64,000 nt of DNA from Ashinkailepas kermadecensis (GCA_034440615.1 JAOTOM010004036.1:124001-188000); one strand, 5' to 3'. Shown: positions 33,550 to 43,749, numbered from the stretch's first letter. The notes: a model not told the origin generated them from the sequence alone. A program made the numbers and translations.

Positions 33550-34817
33550 CTACTGGGCACTAACTATGCCGCCACACATTTAATGTATACCCTCCGGCAA
33601 TTGTAATGACCGTGATAAGGCTGCGACAGGTGGTAGTCTTTAAATTGTGCTCTTGGACGAATTAAGCTGCTTCGATGTCAATATATAGGTATCACTTAGA
33701 CCTTTTGATTCGTGTATAATGCTGTTTCGGTGACTTCTAAGCTTCGAAGTTGAATACGAATTATGCGGTTTTCCACACTTCTTTTCAATTTTCTAGTGGG
33801 GTATTCCATCACTGATTTGGTACAGAACGCCGTCCCTAATTCTGACAAGAAATGGTCACAACCGAAGGTCTTTCCTGTCTTCTCCGCATGCCTGGATCTA
33901 GTTGAGCATCTACACATTGGGTGTCACCATCACGAGAGGCAGCGGAACGCGTCCCATAAACTTTCTGTTTTCTCTGTACCCCTAAATCTAGTTATGCATC
34001 TACCCATGGGAGTCGCCATCATAAGGGACGGCGGAACGCTTTCCCTAAACTTCGCGTATGGCATTGCATGTAAAGAATCGACCCGAAGCCCCTCACCCTC
34101 TCGAAAATCGGTGGCGACGTCCGTTGGTTTTCATTTCAGTTTCATAGACGTTGGGTGACGTCTGTAACTACCTTTAACCGCTCATGAAGAGCGTGTCAGC
34201 ATCTTTATCTTGGTGGAATGGTATAATCAAAATACGCCAAGTTTATTCTGCATAGCTTTGTGATACTAGATATGTGAGAAAAATGGACCTTATGTGACAG
34301 GCTGGTGTTATTGCTTCTGGGCTTGTTTCTCAACAAGTCACTGTGTGTTTGTCTTATATGTACGTGACTCCGCTTGTATACATATGTGTGGTTGAACACA
34401 ACACAAGGCTGTGCAGTTCATCAATAATTTATATATTCATTGACCGTGCCATTTAAGTTGAACGTCAACTTTGCATAAGCAACGATGCACGCGCACCAGT
34501 GTCCAAAAAACACTCGTCCATTCACTGTGTGTATGAACAAAGTTGCTTGGGAATAGTGGAAGATTGGAAGAAGATGCAGGATAAGCACTCAGGGTTTAAA
34601 ACCAGAACTAGGTTCGGAAATATATACATGTCTTCATTTCACATTATTATCAGATATGACCATCATGATCATCTGTACTTTCAATGTTCTTCAGTGATAG
34701 GACTTTATTCAATGATGAAAAACGTACATTTCCATTAACTGTGAATTTTCAGGCCACATTGTGAATTGTGTAATACCGCACCACACCTGACCTGGCCTGC
34801 ATCACATATGGCCAGGC

Positions 34818-34880
34818 TGGGCGCTAAATGACCAATGCAGTCGATGCGCCCTGAAGCCCAAATAACTAACTAACTAACTA
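34818..34880 (+). mobile_element. hairpin mini-insert, copy 3
   Basis: 63 bp with the GGGCGC...GCGCCC hairpin and a (TAAC)n tail. Exact 14-bp duplications ACATATGGCCAGGC at 34804-34817 and 34881-34894. Confidence 0.93.
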
Positions 34881-35046
34881 ACATATGGCCAGGCCTGAGC
34901 CACACCTGGCCTGGCCTGCACCTGGCCACCGACTGTCAACTGTACGTGACCACCGACTGCTGCTGCACCTGACCACCGACTCCACCTGTCAAATGACTCC
35001 GCCTGCAGCTGCGTTGTGACCGCTGACTCGGTCGGCCCGTCGCCAG

Positions 35047-35190
35047 GGACGGCGGTCCGCCGCGGTTCGGCGGCGGCGAGAGCGGCGAGCGGGGCCGCGG
35101 CCGGGGACGCGGCGGTCTCTCCGGACGTGGACGTGGACGGGGACGCGGCGGACAGCGCGAATTCGACCGCCAGTCCGGCTCCGACCGCAG
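35047..35190 (+). CDS. SERBP1: SERBP1-like gene, coding exon 3
   Basis: Acceptor CCGTCGCCAG|GG, donor ACCGCAG|GTGACC, phase 2 to phase 2. It codes an RGRGRG-rich stretch ending GQREFDRQSGSDR (to about aa 165). KREFDRHSGSDR is among the most conserved blocks of vertebrate SERBP1, so this exon is secure. Confidence 0.93.
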
Positions 35191-37262
35191 GTGACCTGGT
35201 GTGTGGGCACCCCGGAGTGCAGCATGTGCCACAGAGCCTCGTCTGGCGTGTTAACTGCCGGCTCGGCTGTGAACGCGCTGCCAGCTCCGCCAGCTCCTCT
35301 TGCCCAGTTATGCTGAATTGAACATGCAGGAGCAAGTTTGGTTCCAGATTAGATCAAACGCATTCAAAATCTGCATTGTGGCTAGCAGGTTCCTGATTGA
35401 AACCTATTGCCTTGCTGACACCCTCCTGCCACCAGGATTGGATTTATATGTTTGGATCCTGGATATGGAGAGGAAAGCTCCTGGTAATGCAATCTGGAAG
35501 GGATCATTGCCTTTCTCGTTGTGACGTACGCCATTTTGTACTTTGCAGCGAGTTTTGGGCATTTTATCAATAGACAGTGAGCTTTCAGTCATTGTCAAAC
35601 AGCACCATTCTGCTTGCCAGGGGAAAAGGGAGGGGATCATCCTCCGGAGATGATAACGCTCTGGATGACACAAATTCAAGGACGACCTATTTGTATAACC
35701 CTGTCCACCACCATTACCATCAGCACCAAAGCCCCTCAAACAATTCGTGGTGTCCCACAGGTAGCCCTGGGCATAGCCTTTTACCATGCAATTGCATGGT
35801 AAAATATATGGCACCTCGAATGACTGAACTGTGCATTGGTGCCATCCTTCCCATGTAGTATGCATTGTCTGTTGTCTGTTGATGTAGGCCCAGGAAAATA
35901 ATATTTTGGGAATTTGTGCCATTGTCCGATGAACACACGGGAATAATTCGTTAATTAGTACACCATGGTATGGTATTGTAATGAATGCAGTCACGACGGA
36001 TGCACACATATCTTCCTATGGCGTATTGACGTATGGTAAGGCAGCACAGGTGGGATGATGAACAAGATCGTATAGTGCTGAGATGATTGCGACTTACTCG
36101 ATATTAAGCCATTCATAAATTATGCAATTTTCCAAGGAAGCCATGTTGTATTTCTTGTGGCGGAGGATGGTATTGAGGCCTGCGTCGGAGATGATGTGGG
36201 AAGCTACCGCGGATTCAATGTATGATGGTGGGTTTGGAGGGAAATGACGAACGTTATATTACGTCGGTTGTGGTGGTTTCTGCTGTGGTTATGACCAAAT
36301 ATTACCGTGATCACCGTCACCATCACAAATGGCCGACCATGTGTGCAATGTATTCCAGACTCTATGGTATGTCTGAGGTGTGTGACGTACTTATCCCAGG
36401 TTCCATGGTATGTGGTATGTAGTGTGTGGTGTGCGGTATATGGTGAGTTGTGTATGGCATGTGGCGAGTGGTATGCGCGTGTGTGGTGTGTAGTGTATGG
36501 TAAGTGTGGTATGTGGTATGTTGTGTATGGTAAGTGCATGTGTGGTATGTAGTGTATGGTAAGTGTGTGTGGTATGTAGTTTGTGGTGTGTGGTATATTG
36601 CATGTGGTAACTGCGTGTGTGGTAAGTGCCTGTGTGGCATGTGGTGTGCGGTATGTAGTGTGTAGTAAGGGCGTGTGTGGCGTGTGGTTTGTGGTACTTA
36701 GTGTGTTTTATTGCGGGTGTGGTATGTAATGTATGATAAGTGCGTGTGGTATGTAGTGTATGGTAAGTGCGTGAGTGGCATGTGGTGTGTGGTATATAGC
36801 GTGTGGTAACTGCGTGTGTGGTAAGCGCCTGTGTGGTGTGTGGTAGTGTAGTAGGTGTGTGTGTGGTGAGTGTGTGTGTGTGTGGTGTAGTGTAGTGTAG
36901 TGTATTGTATTGAGTGGTGTGTGGTGTGCGGTATATGGTGTGTGGCAAGTGGTAAGTGCGTGTGTGACGTGTGGTGAGTGGTGTGCGGTGTACGGTAAGT
37001 ACGTGTGGCATGTGGTGAGTTGTGTGCAGAGTATGGGGTGTGGTGAGTGGTGTGCAGTGTACGGTGTTCTATGTCTGGGGTATGTGACGTACCTCTCTGC
37101 GGTATGTCCTTGGCTGTGTAAAATACGTATACCAGAGTCCATGGTGTGTTATGTGGTGTGCTGTTTGTCCTGATGTGTGTGTGACGTACCTATCCCAGAG
37201 AATGCGCTGTTCTCTGGCTGTCCGCGTGCGACAATAACGCTGCCTTCATCTGGCCGCGGCAG
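35191..37262 (+). other. intron 3 of SERBP1-like gene
   Basis: 2.1-kb phase-2 intron. 36405-37080 is a TG-rich array. 35191-36400 has no recognised element; the 201-codon minus frame at 35404-36009 shows no domain. Confidence 0.75.
36405..37080. repeat. TG-rich degenerate array B
   Basis: About 680 bp of GTGTGGTATGTAGTGTGTGG-type words with TAAGTGCGTGTGTGG variants. Same texture as 19190-19745. His/Thr-rich frames on the minus strand are artefacts. Confidence 0.9.
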
Positions 37263-37608
37263 TGGCCCGAGGCCAGTCGACAAGCGCGACGGCAGCGGCC
37301 GCGGCAACTGGGGCAGCGTGCAGGATGAGATCGCCGAGGCAGAGGCGCCGCCGGCCGAGCCAGCAGCCGCCGAGCCTGAGCCAGTCGAGCCGGCCGAGGA
37401 GGAGGCCGAGCCGGCGCCGGCCGAGCCAGAGGAGCCGCGCGAGCTCACGCTGGACGAGTGGAAGCAGCAGCAGGAGCCGCGCGCGCAGCCGCAGTTCAAG
37501 GTGCGCCGCGCCGGCGAGGGCGAGAACCTGACGCAGTGGGAGAACACGTACCAGCTGAAGAAGAAGAAGGAGGAGAGCGAAGAGGAGGTCGACGACGACG
37601 ACGATGAG
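37263..37608 (+). CDS. SERBP1: SERBP1-like gene, coding exon 4
   Basis: Acceptor GGCCGCGGCAG|TG, donor GACGATGAG|GTACGG, phase 2 to 0. It codes aa 166-281: KRDGSGRGNWGSVQDE (family KRGGSGSHNWGTVKDE), an alanine/proline/glutamate-rich spacer, then RELTLDEWKQQ at about aa 225-235 (family EMTLDEWKA). It ends in a lysine-rich and aspartate-rich stretch (EEVDDDDDE). Both conserved blocks are diagnostic. The overlapping 235-codon antisense frame is a shadow of this GC-rich exon. Confidence 0.96.
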
Positions 37609-37849
37609 GTACGGGACGGCGATGTGTTGAGCGACTGCTCTGATTGGTTACAGGAACAACAGGTTCGGCGTTCGTGTCGCAACCGGAGCATCCCGCACCT
37701 CGCCCACGATGAGCCTTTTAGCAGAAACACCCGAGCACCCTGTCTGTCTGCACAGAGAATGGATGGGAATGTGGTACGCTTGTAAACTTCGCCAGCTCCC
37801 TGACCACTCGGCTTGCTCGCATGTTTGTTTGTTTTTTCGCGACGACTAC

Positions 37850-39085
37850 CAATCATCTTATCAACGGCGAAATTTGAGTGTTGCGCCTTTTGGTGTGCGC
37901 ATTGGTAAGGTTTTCCAGAAAAGTCAGCTTAGTCTCCAAGGAATTCGGAGAGCTGAGAGCATGCAGACACCCCCATGGGAACTGATCCCACCAGAAGTGG
38001 ATACATCCCTTGCGAAAACGAGACAACCAGATGCCTCCCCAGAAGAGTTTCGCGCACTGGGTCTAGAATACATTGAATCATTTCATGGCTGGGCAACAAC
38101 CTACACCGATGGATCTCGAACGGAGGACGGTGTGTGCAGCGCTTTTGTTTGTGACTCACCCGATCCTTTTCCCTCCCGACGTATGCATCTTTGTACTCAT
38201 CAGAACTTATCGCTATTTTGAAAGATGTGTTGCATCGAAGTGTCAAAGGGCAATCGACATGTTATCTTCACCGATTCCTTAAGCGGCATTTTCGCCCTGG
38301 ACACATTTTATCCGCCCAACCCCCTTTTGCGTGATACTTTAAGCAGCCCTACCAATATGCACAAGATGAGACGACGGGTGATCCTGTGTTGACTTCTTAG
38401 CCATGTGGGTATTTCTGGAGACGAGCTATCGGATGCTGCGGCGAGGCGAGCAGCGGGCGCGCCGTGCACCCTGCCACTTCCTCCCACTGCCACTTCCTGC
38501 CCCGGACCGTTGCCGAGAGGTGTCCATCGTCTTCCTAAAGAAGTGGCAGACAGCATGGGACGCGACACGAGCAAACATACCTAGAGCCATTAAGCCACGT
38601 CTGAGATCATGGAGCTCGTCCTGTCGTGAGCATGGACAAGAGGTTGGACTGTGCGGTCTCCGCATAGGGCATACTTACGCCACTCGCGATTATTTATTGT
38701 GCCGTGGCGACAAACATCGGTGCTCAAGTGTCGTGCACCATTAACAGTTAGCCCTGTTTTGATCTCGTGACCTCATTATGCTGAGGAGATTAGACGTCAC
38801 TTTGGATTTGCAAAGGTAGATTCACCTAGTGATATTCTGTCGGACACGTCTAGCAATGCAACCGGGACGACTGATGGATTTCCTTTCTGACGTACCGTTC
38901 ACGGCGATATATTCTCACTGACATGTATTGAATGTGAAATATACGGCACAATAGCACTACGTCGGCGGTGCCCACAATGAGAGGCTTGATGCTTCCTTTA
39001 ACTGAATTTAGATGAATATCTGAGTTATAGGCGCAATGTGACCATAGTTGTCGACGCACCGTAAATCCCAATTAACCTAATTAAC
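37850..39085 (+). mobile_element. I-clade LINE, RNase H and 3' end
   Basis: The + strand gives a linker (PPWELIPPEVDTSL), then the RNase H start ATTYTDGSRTEDGVCSAF (about 38090-38150). Later comes GLRIGHTYATRDYLL (38657-38700), the RIGHT box after RNase H in I-clade elements. Frames are broken after 38190. It ends in GTTATAGGCGCAATGTGACC ... CCTAATTAAC (39024-39085), the hairpin tail again. The left boundary is approximate. Confidence 0.85.
37860..38221 (+). pseudogene. LINE RNase H N-terminal fragment
   Basis: Open frame running into YTDGSRTEDGVCSAFVCDSP, the first catalytic aspartate strand of RNase H (YTDGSK consensus). Truncated by frameshift near 38190. Part of the LINE at 37850-39085. 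Confidence 0.82.
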
Positions 39086-39108
39086 GGTGTTTGCGGGGGT
39101 GGCTCTGT

Positions 39109-39171
39109 TGGTTGGTTATTTGGGCTTAAGGGCGCATCGACTGCGTTGGTCATACAGCGCCCATAACAATA
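39109..39171 (-). mobile_element. hairpin mini-insert, copy 4 (reverse)
   Basis: 63 bp, reverse orientation. Exact 15-bp duplications CGGGGGTGGCTCTGT at 39094-39108 and 39172-39186. Confidence 0.94.
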
Positions 39172-39479
39172 CGGGGGTGGCTCTGTGTGCACACGTATGT
39201 TCAGGGCAGGAATTTCGCAGAAGTTGATGTCACATGGTGGAATGTTTCGGGAGCTGCGTCTGGGTGGGCTGGACATATAAGTGCCCCCCCCCCCCCACAC
39301 ACACATCAAGATGGGAACAACAGCCTTGTCCTGGGCTTTCATCGTCCAAAATAGCATGACCTGGTCCTCGCTGGAATATTGAACGTGTGGCGATTCGCGT
39401 TGAAATGACACAAGCGTATTGCTCGTTGTTAAAAATGCCTGAACCATTGGGTTCTAAAGACCATGCTTTCACTCCAGGT

Positions 39480-39538
39480 GTATGGGCGCTAAATGACCTC
39501 GTAGTCGGCGCGCCCTTAAGCCCAAATAATCAATCAAT
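39480..39538 (+). mobile_element. hairpin mini-insert, copy 5
   Basis: TATGGGCGCTAAATGACCTC ... AAGCCCAAATAATCAATCAAT. CACTCCAGGT flanks it at 39470-39479 and 39539-39548. Confidence 0.9.
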
Positions 39539-40104
39539 CACTCCAGGTATGGAGCATTGTGTGCCTTTGGGTGAAAAGGACGTGTATGTTCCCAATTCTT
39601 TCATTGGTAATGCTCTAGTTCGTATTCCTAACATCATTTCAGGTAAATAAAAGAACCGAATTAGATGCTTTCACGTTCGGAGAAGCAAACACAAGTTTCT
39701 GGTGTGAGAAATGCACGGGAAATTTGTCTACCATTTTGATGGCCCCGAAGGTATCCTCCAAGTACAGGATTCCAACGTATAAATACGATCATGTCTCCCT
39801 GATACTCCGTTTGGAGAAGATGCCAGGGCCGAGCGCAAACTCTGGATCCGCGCCAGATATCGTTTGCTGGCGTGCTTGTCGCATGAGCATAACAAATTGT
39901 TTGAAATTGAGGACTCGAGCTGTTTTAAGAAATGTCATAAGGTCCAATAAGTCCCAGAAGTTGACAGTCGCGGCAGCAATGGCCGTCCGGGAACATTTTG
40001 AAGAAATAGAAATACTACAGCTCCACATATAATTTTCACTACGGTTTCTAGCGATGCCCGAAACAGTTGACATCGCGTATCTACTTTTCGAGACTGTCTG
40101 AACA

Positions 40105-40320
40105 CCGAGTGGTTGTGGCCCGCAGTACGTGTCCCGGCGCTGAGTGGTTGTGACCGGTGGCACGTGTCTCGGCACCGAGTGGTTGTGGCCCGCAGCGCGT
40201 GTCCCGGCGCTGAGTGTTTGTGACCGGTGGCACGTGTCTCGGCACCGAGTGGTTGTGGCCCGCAGTACGTGTCTCGGCACCGAGTGGTTGTGGCCCGCAG
40301 CGCGTGTCCCGGCGCTGGGC
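40105..40320 (+). repeat. 35-bp minisatellite upstream of exon 5
   Basis: Six 35-bp monomers of two alternating types: GAGTGGTTGTGGCCCGCAGC and GAGTGGTTGTGACCGGTGGC, each followed by ACGTGTC-CGGC. It ends about 35 bp before the acceptor of the last SERBP1-like exon. Confidence 0.92.
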
Positions 40321-40354
40321 GGCCGCAGTGAACTCAGCCGCTGACCCTTTTCAG

Positions 40355-41134
40355 GAGGAGGTACGCCACGGCCGCCCGAAACACTTTGTCAAGGAGATAG
40401 AGTTCACGTTCTCGGACAGCCGACGCGGCCGCGGTGGCGGCCGTGGCCGCGGCTCCTTCCGCGACGGTGACGACGGTGGCTACCGGGGCGGCTACCGCGG
40501 CGGCTACCGTGGAGGGCGCGGTAGCCGAGACGGGGAGGATGGCGGCTTCCGCGGCGGTTACCGTGGAGGACGAGGAAGCCGAGACGGGGAGGAGGGCGGC
40601 TACCGCGGCGGTTACCGTGGAGGGCGAGGTAGCCGTGACGGGGAGGAGGGTGGCTACCGCGGCGGTTATCGTGGCAACCGTGATGGGGAGGAGGGTGGCA
40701 ATCGCGGCGGTTACCGTGGCAACCGTGACGGGGAGGAGGGTGGCTACCGCGGCGGTTACCGTGGCAACCGTGATGGGGAGGAGGGTGGCTACCGCGGCGG
40801 TTATCGTGGCAACCGTGATGGGGAGGAGGGTGGCTACCGCGGCGGTTACCGTGGTGGACGCGGAGCGGGCGAGAGCGGGGAGGACGGCGGTTATCGTGGC
40901 GGCTACCGAGGCGGTTACCGTGGCGGACGTGGGAATCGCGACGGAGAGGAGGGTGGCTACCGCGGCGGCTACCGGAGCGACCGTGATGAAGGCGGCTACC
41001 GCGGTGGCTACCGTGGCGGGCGCGGCGGCGACGAGAGCGGCTACCGCAGCGCCGCGCGCGGCTCTGGCCGCGGTGCACCGCGCCAGCACGCGCCCAAAGT
41101 CGACGACGAGAACGACTTCCCGTCGCTGGGCTAG
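40355..41134 (+). CDS. SERBP1: SERBP1-like gene, last coding exon with YRGG expansion
   Basis: Acceptor GACCCTTTTCAG|GAGGAG in phase 0; codes aa 282-540 and TAG. It begins EEVRHGRPKHFVKEIEFTFS, matching the family's segment before the C-terminal RGG box. Then follow about 200 residues of GGYRGGYRG(G/N)R(G)(S/N)RDGEE repeats, and it closes with PKVDDENDFPSLG (human VDDPEAFPALA). RGG tracts bind RNA and are arginine-methylated. Human SERBP1 has only one short C-terminal RGG box, so this tract is greatly lengthened and explains why the product is 540 aa against about 400. The 372-codon antisense and 341-codon +1 frames are shadows of the repeat. Confidence 0.96.
   Translation, partial: EEVRHGRPKHFVKEIEFTFSDSRRGRGGGRGRGSFRDGDDGGYRGGYRGGYRGGRGSRDGEDGGFRGGYRGGRGSRDGEEGGYRGGYRGGRGSRDGEEGGYRGGYRGNRDGEEGGNRGGYRGNRDGEEGGYRGGYRGNRDGEEGGYRGGYRGNRDGEEGGYRGGYRGGRGAGESGEDGGYRGGYRGGYRGGRGNRDGEEGGYRGGYRSDRDEGGYRGGYRGGRGGDESGYRSAARGSGRGAPRQHAPKVDDENDFPSLG
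40470..41040 (+). repeat. coding repeat, YRGG/RDGEE units
   Basis: Imperfect in-frame units of 30-54 bp (GGCTACCGCGGCGGTTACCG, then TGGCAACCGTGATGGGGAGG). Synonymous variation (TAC/TAT, GAC/GAT, GGC/GGT) shows that the amino-acid pattern outlives DNA changes. Confidence 0.9.
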
Positions 41135-41960
41135 GCGTCGCCTAACGCCGCAGGAGTTCTCCATGGTCCCGCCACGTAGTCTGCCCCGGAGGTCCCGGCT
41201 GGCACCGTGCGAGCCCGGTCCCACCCCACGATACGAGAGAGAGAGAGAGAGAGAGGTGAGCGCGTCGCGGCCGCCGAGTGAGCGCGGCGCGTGTTCGAGA
41301 GTCGGCGTCCACTGTGAGCGCCGCAGTGCGGTGTGCCGCCGTACGCCTGTGAGTGCCTCGTTCGTGCGCATATACATGATTGGTCTCATTGTCCGAGTCA
41401 GCGTGCGCGCCGAACAGGCAATCAACTCCGTGCCCGGGCGCACTGTTCGCACGTTTTAGGGCATGATTGTAGGCGTTGTTTTCGGACGTCAGGATGGATG
41501 TTTTTCGTCTTTCTATGCGTGGAGCGTGGCGTCACGTCACGTGGCGGGATCCGGCCTCCGACTGTCGGTCAGTGCCGGCCCCAGCTGCAGTGCGGTGCGC
41601 CGCCGCACCCGGCAACAGAAGTCGTCACGCTCGACGTCCGGGACATCTGGTTGTGTTTGGTGTGCGTGCGAAGCGCGGCAGTGAGCCGCGACAGATTTTG
41701 TATGACGTAACATACAGCGTACAATACAGTTTCAAAAGGTAGTTGTGATTGGTGAGGACATACTGTGTACAGTAGTTTCAAACGGTAAAGGTGATTGATG
41801 AGGAAGTTCACCGATTCACTCTTGACATGGGCTGCGGTCAGGGATCTTTATGCGCGAACGATCCCGCCTATGCCAGAGAGGAAGAGCAGCCGATGACCCT
41901 GTGGATGGCGCGCTTGTCTCAGTTGGGACGTCGAATAAAGCTTTGAAAGTATAACAAAAG
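41135..41960 (+). other. 3' UTR of SERBP1-like gene
   Basis: GC-rich, then AT-rich. Includes a GA microsatellite (41234-41255) and a ~40-bp duplication (CAGTTTCAAAAGGTAGTTGT and CAGTAGTTTCAAACGGTAAA, 41725-41805). Ends after the polyadenylation signal. UTR extent is inferred from that signal. Confidence 0.6.
41934..41939 (+). terminator. AATAAA polyadenylation signal, SERBP1-like gene
   Basis: AATAAA, the first canonical signal downstream of the stop codon, 800 nt after it, followed by T/G-containing sequence. Confidence 0.65.
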
Positions 41961-42795
41961 AGTAGCATTTTTTCACTCCGGTTTAGACGGACGTCCGGCG
42001 TCCGTAAGGCTTGATACTTCCGCGGTGTGCTCCGGCCATGAGGCTGATGCAGGGGCGTGTTGCACCAATTTAATGGGGAATGCCGCTACGTCTCGCGTAC
42101 TGTCACATTATTTGCTTGTTTCACGCGTAATTCTCAGACTCCGCATTAAATTTGAGAATCGAAAAGCAGTTTCTCGCATCTCTTGGAAGGTGTCGACGCC
42201 CAGTGGTGGGACGCGAATAAATATTACCTAGCAGGGGCGCAGCAGGGGCTTTTTTCAGGGGTCCGGCCAAAAGCAAAAGTGTAATGAGGCTGAGATCGCT
42301 TTTGGCGCGCTTCGCATGCCTGGAAAGTTCTGGATTTGTGGTGAAAATTTCAAAATGTATTCTTTGATCTGGTGCATTTTGGTTGCTAAGGGGCCCGGGC
42401 CCCCTTGACTGCGTCTCTGATGCCAATTGTATTAAAACCACTTCTATGAAATCAGTTCATCCTTGTTTTTTCTGCAACATCCATCGTCACCGATGACATT
42501 ATCATCGATGGCATCATCGGTTTCGCCTCTGACGAACTACTGCCGCTGAACAGCGCTCCGATCACAGGATTTTCTGCAGTCATGCTGAGAACCCTGCAAA
42601 CAGTGAGGCACTGCGGACAGGTGTGGGTTTCTGAAAATTGTTGGGAGGGCACAATACATGAAAGCAATGGATAGGATTAGGGGTGTCAGACATGTTCAAG
42701 GTTGAAATTATTCGGAGGGCACAACCAACATTGGGATGACAAGCGCTCTCGCAAAAACATGCAAAGCTACACCCCTGTCTGCAATGGCGCAACTT
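41961..42795. other. intergenic, no gene recognised
   Basis: Nothing recognisable beyond a GGGGCCCGGGCCCCC palindromic run near 42390-42404. Confidence 0.35.
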
Positions 42796-42799
42796 TTAA

Positions 42800-43149
42800 C
42801 GCGCGCCGGAGGGCCTCGAATAACGTGCACGGAAGGGGGGATTCGGCCCCGCCTAAGATCTCGAAAACTACGTAATGTAGACGAACAAAATTGGGGGGGT
42901 GGGGTGGATTACGGCTATAACGAGCTCGCTACAGGATGAATTTCAAGGCCCAAGATCAATGCTTTCAGGGTCAAATGAGATCGAGATCGCCAGGCGCACT
43001 GCGCCGACTTAATCTTTGTGACCTTGAACGCTTGTCGTTCGAGCAGCCAACTGGAAAGTCGGTCGAATTTGCAACCGAGGGTGCATTAGCAATATGCCAT
43101 TTGCATTGGCATTTGCAACGAGGGGCGGATCCCCCCACCTGTGTGCGTG
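42800..43149. mobile_element. TTAA-flanked MITE, short copy
   Basis: Left TTAA|CGCGCGCCGGAGGGCC and right (reverse-complemented) CTAA|CACGCACACAGGTGGGG with GGCGGATCC/GGGGATTCGGCCCC inside. Matches the better-kept termini at 48198-49120, including the subterminal CCTAAGATCTCG. The right TTAA has mutated to TTAG. Confidence 0.72.
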
Positions 43150-43236
43150 TTAGGACTGAATCATACGTGTGTGGAAGCTAAGTCAACATGTTCCTGAACT
43201 TTTGCTAAGCTTTATCTACAAAGCAGCTATTATTTG

Positions 43237-43281
43237 GTTGGTTATATGGATTTAGGGGCGCATGTTGGTCATACAGCGCCC
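43237..43281 (-). mobile_element. hairpin mini-insert, copy 6 (reverse, shortest)
   Basis: 45 bp, lacking about 9 nt of the hairpin loop (CGACTGCG region). Exact 15-bp duplications AGCAGCTATTATTTG at 43222-43236 and 43282-43296. Confidence 0.92.
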
Positions 43282-43575
43282 AGCAGCTATTATTTGAAAG
43301 CCTTCTGAAATGTACAATTGGCACCTTCGCCACGTAACATGTCGCCACTAATGTGCACACGATTCTTCGGAGGTATTTCGAGCATTCCCTTCTCACGTGT
43401 GTGGATTCGATTCGCAACATAAAGAACGCGTGGTCCAATGACGTGAGGCATATTGTGTATCCTCAATCAACACGTTTGGAAGCGGTGACGTCACGACGAG
43501 CAATACATTGACAAATAAATAGGCAATTTCTTTGAAGGTCACAAGGAAATTTCTCAAATTTATCGTATTATGCTC

Positions 43576-43728
43576 GGGGCCGCGGTAGCTTAGTTGGTAG
43601 AGCGTCGGACTCTTGATCGCAAGATTGTGGGTTCGAATCTCAACCGACGACATTTACCGAGTTCACCCGCGACCAATCGTCGTGAGAGGTTCAACCTAGC
43701 GGTTGAATGCGTCGTAAAAAAACAAGGT
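43576..43728 (+). mobile_element. SINE, Lys-tRNA-like head, full copy
   Basis: GGGGCCGCGGTAGCTTAGTT (A box), GGACTCTTGATCGCAAGATT, GTGGGTTCGAATCTC (B box), body CGCGACCAATCGTCGTGAGAG, end GTCGTAAAAAAACAAGG. Exact 13-bp duplications TCGTATTATGCTC at 43563-43575 and 43729-43741 define both ends. Confidence 0.95.
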
Positions 43729-43749
43729 TCGTATTATGCTCATAGATTA

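Larger units (their letters stand above)
30773..35046 (+). other. intron 2 of SERBP1-like gene
   Basis: 4.3-kb phase-2 intron. Holds a degraded mini-insert (31303), an I-clade LINE 3' half (31740-33549) and a mini-insert (34818). Remaining parts (33550-34790) carry a weak ~100-bp duplication near 33890-34050 and no recognised gene. Confidence 0.75.
37609..40354 (+). other. intron 4 of SERBP1-like gene
   Basis: 2.7-kb phase-0 intron. Contains an I-clade LINE remnant (37850-39085), two mini-inserts (39109, 39480), a C-run near 39282-39296 and a 35-bp minisatellite ending about 35 bp before exon 5. 39600-40100 shows nothing recognisable. Confidence 0.75.

Noticed and set aside
36204..37142. Minus-strand His/Thr frames of 100-206 codons
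   Set aside because: TG-array translations in intron 3.
37149..37856. 235-codon minus frame
   Set aside because: Antisense of SERBP1-like exon 4. Low complexity, no domain.
40334..41452. 372-codon antisense and 341-codon +1 frames over the last SERBP1-like exon
   Set aside because: Both are shadows of the GC-rich YRGG repeat. The conserved family motifs lie only in the frame ending at 41134.
43576..43650. Functional tRNA-Lys gene
   Set aside because: A/B boxes are present, but the sequence continues into a SINE body and is bounded by 13-bp target duplications. No clean acceptor-stem closure.
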